Of a DNA stretch of 22,177 bases, positions 14,544 through 21,356 are shown piece by piece. This DNA comes from DASZHJ01 sp035263705 (GTDB taxonomy: Bacteria; Pseudomonadota; Alphaproteobacteria; ATCC43930; CGMCC-115725). The stretch is taken from positions 1 through 22,177 of the forward strand of contig DATFRA010000390.1 in NCBI GenBank assembly GCA_035263705.1, given 5' to 3'. The position numbers and the translations under genes are program-made. How positions within the stretch are numbered: the stretch's first letter is position 1; every line of letters begins with the position of its first letter. The notes below the pieces were generated by a model. The model worked only from the letters and a program-made list of their open reading frames with translations, was not told where the DNA came from and did no database searches.

Positions 14544-15524
14544 TTAATGGCCCCGGCGGCTGTGCCAGGCCCAGGCGGTCGCTAAAATGCTGTCGATTTC
14601 CGAGAGGGCGGGAACCCAACCGAGCGCCTCACGCGCCCGGTTCACCTCGGCGACGAGGGCCGGCGGGTCACCGGGCCGTCGCGGTGCCTCCCGTTGAGGG
14701 ATCCGCCGCCCGGTGATGCGCTCGGCGGCGGCAATCACCTCGCGCACCGAATGTCCCATACCGGTGCCGAGGTTGAGCTCGAGGCTGCCGCCGCCGCTCA
14801 GGAGATGCGTGATCGCTTTGACGTGAGCGTCCGCCAAGTCCTGGACGTGGATGTAGTCGCGGATCGCGGTGCCGTCGGGCGTCGGATAGTCGGTGCCAAG
14901 GATGTCGATCCGCGGCTGCCGGCCTACTGCCGCCTCGAGCACGAGCGGAACCAGGTGAGTCTCGGGGTCGTGGTCCTCGCCGATCTCGCCTTCGGGGTCG
15001 GCGCCCGCCGCGTTGAAATAGCGGAGCGCCGCATGGGTGAAGCCGTGCGCCTCGCCGTACCAGTGCAGCATCCGCTCCACCATGAGCTTGCTCTCGCCAT
15101 AGGGATTGACGGGCCGCCTCGGCGCGCTCTCGGGGATCGGCACTTGGTCGGAGACGCCGTAGACCGCGGCGGTCGATGAGAACACGATGTGGCGCACGCC
15201 GGCGCCGCGCATCGCCTCAAGGAGCCGCATGCTGTTGCCGACGTTGTTGCGGAAGTAGAGGTCGGGATTGCTCATGGACTCGGCGACATCGGCGAAGGCC
15301 GCGAAGTGCATCACCGCGGCCACGTCGAAACGCCGGATCGAGTCGGCGAGGCGCTCGCCATCGGCAAGATCTGCTTCGATCAGCGGCCCCCAGCGGACGG
15401 CTTCGCGGTGACCTCGGACGAGACTGTCATAGGCGACGGGGCGGTAACCTGCCCGCGCCAGGCACTTGCAGCCGTGGCTACCGATGTAGCCCGCGCCGCC
15501 GGTCACCAACACAGTCTGGCTCAC
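14544..15524 (-). CDS. galE: UDP-glucose 4-epimerase
   Basis: Interconverts UDP-glucose and UDP-galactose, supplying activated galactose for polysaccharide synthesis. The 326-residue product is of standard length. It has the NAD-binding TGGAGYIGSH (8-17), HFAAFADVAESM, the active-site serine region FSSTAAVYG (115-123) and Y142-x-x-x-K146 in NPYGESK. The C-terminal half carries LRYFNAAGADP, DGTAIRDYIHVQDLA and LNLGTG, all diagnostic of GalE. The start is GTG at 15524; no strong Shine-Dalgarno precedes it, though no better in-frame start is seen. It stands divergently from the glycosyltransferase genes and is the sugar-nucleotide gene of the glycan locus. Confidence 0.95.
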   Translation of the reverse strand: MSQTVLVTGGAGYIGSHGCKCLARAGYRPVAYDSLVRGHREAVRWGPLIEADLADGERLADSIRRFDVAAVMHFAAFADVAESMSNPDLYFRNNVGNSMRLLEAMRGAGVRHIVFSSTAAVYGVSDQVPIPESAPRRPVNPYGESKLMVERMLHWYGEAHGFTHAALRYFNAAGADPEGEIGEDHDPETHLVPLVLEAAVGRQPRIDILGTDYPTPDGTAIRDYIHVQDLADAHVKAITHLLSGGGSLELNLGTGMGHSVREVIAAAERITGRRIPQREAPRRPGDPPALVAEVNRAREALGWVPALSEIDSILATAWAWHSRRGH

Positions 15525-15609
15525 GGGACCCGTCTCTAGGCTGAATGAGACGATCGGGCAAGGCCTTCCTCGGTGCGTCGCCGCCGCCCACCATTTATCT
15601 CGGATCGTC

Positions 15610-15637
15610 TTGACGGAGGGTGGGGGTTGGCGAGAAT
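15610..15637 (+). promoter_or_regulatory. Probable promoter of the glycosyltransferase operon
   Basis: TTGACG at 15610-15615 and GAGAAT at 15632-15637 with a 16-base spacer resemble a housekeeping sigma-factor promoter. Transcription would begin near 15644, about 20 bases before ATG 15665. This also argues against the upstream in-frame GTG at 15620 as a start. Confidence 0.4.
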
Positions 15638-15664
15638 GCGGCTCGCCGGCCGGCCGATCACTTC

Positions 15665-17920
15665 ATGCCTGAACCACCCTCGTTCTCGATCGTCATCAAC
15701 ACGGACAATCGCGCCGACAGTCTTGCACGGACGCTGGAAAGCCTGCGTCACCTCGATTACGACGACTTCGAGGTCTGTGTCGTCTGCGGCCCCTCGCCCG
15801 ACGGCACCGCCGAGGTGCTTGAGCCCTGGCGCGACAAGATCAAGGTCGAGCACTGCCCGATGCGCAACCTTGCAGTCTCGCGGAACATCGGCATCGCGCT
15901 TGCCGCCGGCGATATCGTGGCCTTCATCGACGACGATGCGGTGCCGGAGGCGGAATGGCTCCGCGATCTCGCCGGGGCCTACGAGGCGCCCGAGATCGAT
16001 GCCGCCGGCGGCTTCGTCCATGATCACACCGGCGTCGCCTATCAGTGGCGCTACGGCACAACCAATCGACTGGGCGAAACCAAGCTTGATTGGAAGCGCG
16101 CCACGCCCGAGCTGAACGTGGCGGGCGCTTCGAGCTTTCCCACTCTCCTTGGAACCAACTGTTCGTTCCGCCGAAGGATCCTGATCGGCCTCGGCGGTTT
16201 CGACGAGGAGTACGAGTACTATCTCGAGGAGACCGATCTGTGCTGCCGGTTGATCGACAGCGGCGGTAAGATCGCACAGATCGCGGGCGCCATTGTGCAC
16301 CACGAGCTTGCGCCCGGTGGTCGCCGCACGGAACGGCGACGGCTGCGATACTGGTATCCCACGGTCAAGAACAAGATCTACTTCGCGCTGGTGAACGGCA
16401 GAGCGCATCACAATCTGCCCGAGACCTTGCGCGACGTAACACTCTTCATCGACGACTACCGCGCCGCCCTCGAGCGCGACATCGCAACAGGCGAGCAGAC
16501 AGAGGCCGATCTCGCACGGTTCCATGCCGAAGTAGCGCGCGCCTGGGGCGAGGGGCTCACGCGCGGCCTCGCAGGTCATCGGCAGCTTCTGCGGCCCGAG
16601 ACCTTGAGCCGATACGCATCACCCTTTCTCCCGTTCGACGCGCCCGTGCCCGTCGGCGGCCGCAAGACATTCTGCTTCCTGACCCAGCACCATCCACCGG
16701 CGCCGATGGGCGGCATCGCCCGCTCGGTCCCGCGTCTTGCCAGGGCGATCGCCGCTCTGGGCCACCATGCGCATGTCCTGACAAGAGCCACCGAGCACGA
16801 CAGCGTCGACTTCGGGGACGGGGTCTGGGTGCATCGCATCGTGCCACGCCCCGCTGCTCCTCCGGCTCTGTCGAAGGGGCTGACGGTGCCGCAGGGTATC
16901 TGGAACCACGCGGCGGCGATGCTGGGCGGGGTCGAGCGGATCGCTGCGCACAGGCCGGTCGAGTGCGTCTACGCGCCGCTTTGGGACTGCGAGGGCGTTG
17001 CGATTCTGCTGGACAGCCGTTTCCCGCTGGTGGTTGAGATCCACACCCCGATGCACACGGTGGTGTCGTCGCAAACCCGCTTGCAAACCGACGCGGCATT
17101 CATGGCATCCGTCGCAAAGCCGATCATGGCCCTCGAAAAGCGACTGCTGTCGGATGCGGCGGGATTGCGCGGGAACAGCCATGCGATTGCGCGCGAAATC
17201 GAGCGGAGCTATGGCGTGATCTTGGGTCCGCGACTGCGTGTCATCCCCCACGCGATCGAGGATTGGCGCGACTCGCCGTTCGTCGCGCCCGCGCCTCTGC
17301 CTCCGGGGTCGATCCGGCTGCTCTTCGTCGGCCGGCTCGAGCCGCGCAAAGGCATCGACGTGCTGCTGTCGGCGGCGATCCCGCTCCTCGCCCGCTTTCC
17401 TCGAGCGCACCTGGACATCGTCGGCGATGACACGCTCGCGGGGCCCGAAGGCCGCACTTATCGTGCGATGTTCGCAGCCGACTCGGCCTATGCCGGGATT
17501 CGCGACCGCGTCCGCTTCCATGGCGAGGTCGGCGAGGACAGGCTGCGCGGGTTCTATCGCGCCTGCGACGTGTTCGTGGCGCCCTCGCGGTTCGAGTCCT
17601 TTGGATTGATCCTGCTCGAGGCCATGATGTTCGCGAAGCCGGTGGTGTGTTGCCGCGCGGGCGGCATGCCTGAAGTCGTGGTGGAGGGCGAGACGGGCTT
17701 GCTGGCCGAGCCCGGCGACGCCGCTTCGCTGGAGCGGTCCTTGGCCCGACTCATCGAGGACCCCGCGCTGCGCGAGAAGCTGGGCGATGCAGGGCGGTGC
17801 CGCTACGAGGCGCGTTTCATGCCCGAGCGCATGGCAAAAGAAGTCGCCGCGTTTCTCATCGACAAGGCCGTCGCGCACCGGCGCGTGGCAGCGGCCCCGC
17901 GGCAGGCCGCGGCCGAGTAG
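15665..17920 (+). CDS. Bifunctional glycosyltransferase (GT2-GT4 fusion)
   Basis: A 751-residue protein with two glycosyltransferase modules. The N-terminal module (about 6-270) is a GT-A/GT2 domain: it starts SFSIVINTDNRADSL, has the nucleotide-sugar/metal motif DDD at 89-91 (VAFIDDDAVPEAEWL) and the acceptor-side motif EETDLCCR (188-195). The C-terminal module (about 334-735) is a GT-B/GT4 domain: a glycine-rich N-lobe start (PMGGIARSV), then LLFVGRLEPRKGIDVLL, and the EX7E motif E644-SFGLILL-E652. It probably adds two different sugars in a row to a growing glycan at the cytoplasmic face of the inner membrane. ATG 15665 is chosen by fit to the GT2 domain and the promoter position. The next glycosyltransferase gene follows after 12 bases, forming an operon. 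Confidence 0.92.
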   Translation: MPEPPSFSIVINTDNRADSLARTLESLRHLDYDDFEVCVVCGPSPDGTAEVLEPWRDKIKVEHCPMRNLAVSRNIGIALAAGDIVAFIDDDAVPEAEWLRDLAGAYEAPEIDAAGGFVHDHTGVAYQWRYGTTNRLGETKLDWKRATPELNVAGASSFPTLLGTNCSFRRRILIGLGGFDEEYEYYLEETDLCCRLIDSGGKIAQIAGAIVHHELAPGGRRTERRRLRYWYPTVKNKIYFALVNGRAHHNLPETLRDVTLFIDDYRAALERDIATGEQTEADLARFHAEVARAWGEGLTRGLAGHRQLLRPETLSRYASPFLPFDAPVPVGGRKTFCFLTQHHPPAPMGGIARSVPRLARAIAALGHHAHVLTRATEHDSVDFGDGVWVHRIVPRPAAPPALSKGLTVPQGIWNHAAAMLGGVERIAAHRPVECVYAPLWDCEGVAILLDSRFPLVVEIHTPMHTVVSSQTRLQTDAAFMASVAKPIMALEKRLLSDAAGLRGNSHAIAREIERSYGVILGPRLRVIPHAIEDWRDSPFVAPAPLPPGSIRLLFVGRLEPRKGIDVLLSAAIPLLARFPRAHLDIVGDDTLAGPEGRTYRAMFAADSAYAGIRDRVRFHGEVGEDRLRGFYRACDVFVAPSRFESFGLILLEAMMFAKPVVCCRAGGMPEVVVEGETGLLAEPGDAASLERSLARLIEDPALREKLGDAGRCRYEARFMPERMAKEVAAFLIDKAVAHRRVAAAPRQAAAE

Positions 17921-17932
17921 GCGCGCGGCGCC

Positions 17933-19081
17933 GTGAGACTCTTCGTCGAGCGCCGGGCGCGGGTCGCTGTTGTCGCTTCGGTCATTGCGCGCTATGACGC
18001 GATCTCCATGGCGGCGCGGGACGTGGTCAAGGCGTTTCGCGATAGCGGCCGCTTCCACGTCAGCGTCTTCACGCCCCGCAGTGATTTCCCAGAATTGCGC
18101 GCTTATCAGGTTCAAGACGCGGCGGCGCTCGGGGCCCATCGTGCGTTTCGCGCGGCCGAGGTTCGGATCTTCATTTTCGGGGTATTCAGCCCGCTGTTCG
18201 ACGTCGTCACGTCGAGCGACGGCCAAGCACGGCAAATCCTGCAGTTTCACAACGTGACGCCACCGGAGCTCGTCGCACCGGATCAACGACCCATCATCGC
18301 GCGATCCTTCCGCCAGCTCGAGGCCTTTCGGGGCGTCGACCGGTTCTGGGCGGTCAGTCCGACCAATGCCGACGCGTTGGCGGCCCAAGGCATCGCCCGC
18401 GAGCGGATCGAGGTGATCCCGCTCGCTGTCGATCGACCTTCGGCCGAGGCACTCGTTGCGAAGCCGGCGCCGCCGGTTCGGCTGCTGTTCGTCGGACGCC
18501 TCACCCATGCGAAGGGTGTCCTCGACCTGGTCGAGGCGGTCGATCTCGTGCGCCATCGCACCGCGATCCCATTCCGGCTCGATATCGCCGGCAACGAGGA
18601 ATATTCAGACACCTCCTACGTGGCGCAGGTGAAGGCGTCGGTCGCGCAGCGTGAGCTTTCAACCCTCGTGCGACTTCGCGGAGCGATGACGGACGCGGAT
18701 CTCGACGAGCTCTTTCGCGCCGCGCACCTGCTCGTCGTACCCTCTTTCCATGAGGGATTCTGCCGGCCGGTGATCGAGGGGCTTCGGGCGGGCTGCGTCC
18801 CGGTGGGGTATGCGGCCTACAATCTGCCGACGATCGCGCACGGACTGGGTCGGATGGTCCCGACCCGAGACCGGGACGCCCTCGCGACGGCGCTTGCCGA
18901 GCTCATTACGGCATTGGCGTCGAATTCCGGCCGCGTCGGCCCGGGCCGGCTGCCCCTAGACTGCGGGCCGCGCGATGCGGCGGAATTCGACAAAGCCGCG
19001 CAGGCCTACGTCCAAGACTTCGCTTTCGAGCGCGTGGCGGCTCGGATGGTGGCGAGCGTTCAGGCGCTCCTCGCCTCCTGA
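17933..19081 (+). CDS. Glycosyltransferase family 4 protein
   Basis: Retaining GT-B glycosyltransferase, likely building a surface polysaccharide together with the upstream fusion enzyme. The 382-residue product opens with VAVVASVIARYDAISMAARD, typical of GT4 N-lobes that bind the acceptor. It has LLFVGRLTHAKGVLDLV before the donor-binding C-lobe and the EX7E motif E274-GFCRPVI-E282 in PSFHEGFCRPVIEGLRAG. The start is GTG 17933, 12 bases after the previous stop, without a clear ribosome site, so translational coupling is likely. Its last 22 bases overlap the end of the convergent phosphopantetheinyl transferase gene. Donor and acceptor sugars cannot be predicted. Confidence 0.92.
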   Translation: MRLFVERRARVAVVASVIARYDAISMAARDVVKAFRDSGRFHVSVFTPRSDFPELRAYQVQDAAALGAHRAFRAAEVRIFIFGVFSPLFDVVTSSDGQARQILQFHNVTPPELVAPDQRPIIARSFRQLEAFRGVDRFWAVSPTNADALAAQGIARERIEVIPLAVDRPSAEALVAKPAPPVRLLFVGRLTHAKGVLDLVEAVDLVRHRTAIPFRLDIAGNEEYSDTSYVAQVKASVAQRELSTLVRLRGAMTDADLDELFRAAHLLVVPSFHEGFCRPVIEGLRAGCVPVGYAAYNLPTIAHGLGRMVPTRDRDALATALAELITALASNSGRVGPGRLPLDCGPRDAAEFDKAAQAYVQDFAFERVAARMVASVQALLAS

Positions 19082-19830
19082 GGCATGGCCTGCCACGCCC
19101 GAAGGCGAGGCGCGTCGCCTTCGATCGCGACGGCTCCATGATAGCCCGGCGGCATCGCGAGCGTGCGCACGACCCAGCTAGTCGCCGGCTCGCCGGCGCA
19201 GAGAATCGCGTCCGACAGGACATCGATCGAGTCCAAGCCGCCGGAGATGCCGATGCCCATGGCCTTGAGCACGGCTTCCTTGCGCGTCCACGCCGCCAGC
19301 AACGCGGCGGCGCGGGCGGCTTTCGGCAGCCGCTCGAACCGCTTGCGCTCGCGCGGGCCCAGAATGCGGCGCGCCAGCAGCGCACCGTCGGTGAGCGGAC
19401 GCTCGGCCTCGATATCGATGCCGATGCGGCGGGCGTGCACCAGCGCGAGGCCGACAAGGTTGCCGGAGTGGGACAGATTGAAGGATACCGCGAGCCGCTC
19501 GTGGCCAACCAGGGATAGCTTGCCGTGTTCACCCGCCTGAAGCACGAGCGATCGGGGCTCGACGCCCGCGAGAACCGCAAGCAGCGAGCGCATCAGCCAT
19601 CGCCCCCCGATGAAGCCAAGTCTGACCGGGGCGGCGACCAGTCGTTGCGCGCGCGCCGCTTCCTCCTCAGTTAAGATAGCCTCCGGGAGTGCCGGTAGAT
19701 CGCTCAAGCCGAGGAAGACCGTTTGAACCGTGCCGGCCTCGAATCCCGCCCGGATCGCGTCGAGTGGTCGGGTCCGCGAAGGCTTGGGGGGAGCCAGAAA
19801 CGCTGGCTCCGCCGTCGCGAGCGGGCGCAA
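19060..19830 (-). CDS. 4'-phosphopantetheinyl transferase superfamily protein (Sfp type)
   Basis: Transfers the phosphopantetheine arm of CoA to a serine on acyl- or peptidyl-carrier proteins, turning apo into holo carriers. The 256-residue length and two-fold layout fit the Sfp group. Motifs are FNLSHSG (117-123), the magnesium-binding IGIDIE with D139 and E141, and WTRKEAVLKAMGIGI (181-195) with E185 and K189. The only start I can offer is TTG 19830; it has no good Shine-Dalgarno and lies 13 bases after the wzt stop, so coupling to wzt translation is likely. No polyketide or peptide synthetase is visible, so the client carrier protein is elsewhere. Its position at the end of a polysaccharide-export operon is unusual. 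Confidence 0.9.
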   Translation of the reverse strand: MRPLATAEPAFLAPPKPSRTRPLDAIRAGFEAGTVQTVFLGLSDLPALPEAILTEEEAARAQRLVAAPVRLGFIGGRWLMRSLLAVLAGVEPRSLVLQAGEHGKLSLVGHERLAVSFNLSHSGNLVGLALVHARRIGIDIEAERPLTDGALLARRILGPRERKRFERLPKAARAAALLAAWTRKEAVLKAMGIGISGGLDSIDVLSDAILCAGEPATSWVVRTLAMPPGYHGAVAIEGDAPRLRAWQAMPQEARSA

Positions 19831-19843
19831 GCCGAGGTGGGGT

Positions 19844-21139
19844 TCAGCGGGCGTCGAGGTGGATCTCCTTCATGGGCACGCCGACGATGCCGCGGCGGAT
19901 CGGACTCTCGAGCACACGGAGCCAGATCGCGTCCTCGATCCATTGCAGATGGATGTGATCGCTCTGGATGCCTTCGATGATCGAGGGCGCCAGCGAATAA
20001 TCGCCGACGGCGAGATAGGGCATCTGGAAACGGAAGCTCGCGGTGAAGGCCTGACCGGGCGCGATGCTCGGCGGATCCGACCAATAGCTGAGGTGCGTGT
20101 TGTCGCCGGCGAGGTTCTGACCAAGCCGATCACGCAGGATGAAACCGACGATCGGACGCGTCAGCAAGCGCTCGGCGCGGCAACGAATACGGAGCTCGAC
20201 CTCGGTGCCGCCCACAACCGTGCGCAGGCGGCCACCGTGGGGATCGTGAAATCTGGCATCCTCGATCACGGCGCCGCCATGTCCATACCACGGCGCCTGC
20301 GGATCGAAATCATCGAGCTCGATCACGTTTGCGTCGCCCCAGCGGGAATCCCGCACCGGCTCCATTCCGACAGGCACCTCGCGGTCAGCCTCGTCTGCAA
20401 CCGGAAAGAGATCCTCTGCCAGCGCCGACTGGTATTGGCGGCACACCTCGCGCGCGGCCCCCGTCGCCCGCACCGCGCCGCGGTCCAGCCACAGCACGCG
20501 GTCGCAGAGGCTCGTCACCATGCGGCTGTCGTGCGAGACGAAGAGCACGGCGCCGCGCCGCCGAAACTCCGCGAGGAACCGCATGCACTTCTGCTGGAAG
20601 GCGCCGTCGCCCACCGACAGCGCCTCGTCCACCACCAATATGTCCGCATCCACATGCGCGCACACCGAGAACGCCAGCCGCGCATACATCCCGCTCGAGT
20701 AATGCTTCACCGGCTGGTCCATGTACGCCCCGATCCCCGCAAACGCCGCAATCGCCTCGAACCGCGCCGCGATCTCCCGGTCGCTCAACCCCAGAACCGC
20801 CGCGTTCACCCACACGTTCTCCCGCCCCGTGAACTCCGGATTGAACCCCGCACCCAGCTCCAGCAGCGCACCCACCCGGCCCCGAACCTCCACCTCCCCG
20901 CCGCTCGGGCGCACCGTCCCGCAGATCAGCTGCAGCAGCGTCGATTTGCCGGACCCGTTCCGGCCGATCACCCCCACCGTCTCCCCCCGCGCCACCGAAA
21001 GCTCCACGTCGCGCACCGCCCAGAAGTCCTCGTGATACCGACGCCCCAGCACAAGCTCCTTCACCCGGTCCCCGGGACGGCGATAGATCCGGTACGCCTT
21101 CGACAACCCCCGCGCCGCGATCATCTCCTCAGACGACAT
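19844..21139 (-). CDS. Wzt-type ABC transporter ATP-binding protein (polysaccharide export)
   Basis: ATPase subunit of a Wzm/Wzt-type exporter that moves undecaprenyl-linked O-antigen or capsule-like glycan across the inner membrane. The 431-residue product has Walker A GRNGSGKST (59-67), the degenerate signature YSSGM (147-151) characteristic of this subfamily, Walker B ILVVDE (167-172) and H203 of the H-loop. A C-terminal beta-sandwich domain (about 285-425) follows; in Wzt proteins this recognises the modified end of the glycan. ATG 21139 has GGAG about 9 bases upstream and overlaps the end of the preceding small ORF by 11 bases. Its ATPase half uses many GGG glycine codons, unlike the C-terminal half and neighbouring genes. 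No Wzm permease is in the window. Confidence 0.93.
   Translation of the reverse strand: MSSEEMIAARGLSKAYRIYRRPGDRVKELVLGRRYHEDFWAVRDVELSVARGETVGVIGRNGSGKSTLLQLICGTVRPSGGEVEVRGRVGALLELGAGFNPEFTGRENVWVNAAVLGLSDREIAARFEAIAAFAGIGAYMDQPVKHYSSGMYARLAFSVCAHVDADILVVDEALSVGDGAFQQKCMRFLAEFRRRGAVLFVSHDSRMVTSLCDRVLWLDRGAVRATGAAREVCRQYQSALAEDLFPVADEADREVPVGMEPVRDSRWGDANVIELDDFDPQAPWYGHGGAVIEDARFHDPHGGRLRTVVGGTEVELRIRCRAERLLTRPIVGFILRDRLGQNLAGDNTHLSYWSDPPSIAPGQAFTASFRFQMPYLAVGDYSLAPSIIEGIQSDHIHLQWIEDAIWLRVLESPIRRGIVGVPMKEIHLDAR
20439..20602. repeat. Direct repeat, copy 1 (inside wzt, 163/164 identical to 22014-22177)
   Basis: This 164-base stretch codes for the end of the ATPase domain (about residues 180-234) of the wzt gene at 19844-21139. 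It recurs at an offset of 1575 bases in the second wzt gene, with one difference (20475 G, 22050 A), which changes Ala to Val. Similarity falls off sharply below 20439. The upper limit is unknown because copy 2 runs off the window. Confidence 0.95.
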
Positions 21140-21356
21140 TTCCCGCTCCTGCCGTCTCTAGAGGCTCTGCTTCTGCGCAGAGGCGATCCAAATGCCCAAT
21201 AAGCATGCGCAGTCCGCCCAGCTCCGCGGCTGGAATTCCGTGCGAATCCGGACTTCCGGTGGGCCTTTCCAGGTACCGGAAAGATTCCAGGAAATCGGCG
21301 ACGTCGACCCAGATCGTGGGCCGCTCCGACACTGCCCTTCCGAAAGAACCGTGCAT
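21129..21356 (-). CDS. Small ORF between two wzt genes, possible glycosyltransferase N-terminal remnant
   Basis: A 75-residue reading frame fitted tightly into the operon: its ATG (21356) shares a base with the stop of the upstream wzt gene (TGATG), and its end overlaps the start of the downstream wzt gene by 11 bases. Residues 13-34 (ERPTIWVDVADF, SFRYLERPTG) resemble, from memory, the N-terminus of GT4 glycosyltransferases often encoded beside Wzt, which begin with an IWVD-type strand and continue with RPSGIQR. After RPTG the likeness is lost. An adjacent frame reads VRIRTEFQ at that point, so a frameshift plus deletion is possible. It may be a decayed gene fragment or a genuine small protein; I cannot decide. 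Confidence 0.5.
   Translation of the reverse strand: MHGSFGRAVSERPTIWVDVADFLESFRYLERPTGSPDSHGIPAAELGGLRMLIGHLDRLCAEAEPLETAGAGNVV

Noticed and set aside
16619..18556. Minus-strand ORF of 645 residues opposite both glycosyltransferases
   Set aside because: It crosses the junction of two real genes on the other strand and has a charged low-complexity translation.
19730..21202. Plus-strand ORF of 490 residues opposite the wzt gene
   Set aside because: The translation is largely His/Pro/Arg repeats caused by C-runs; the opposite strand encodes a full ABC ATPase.
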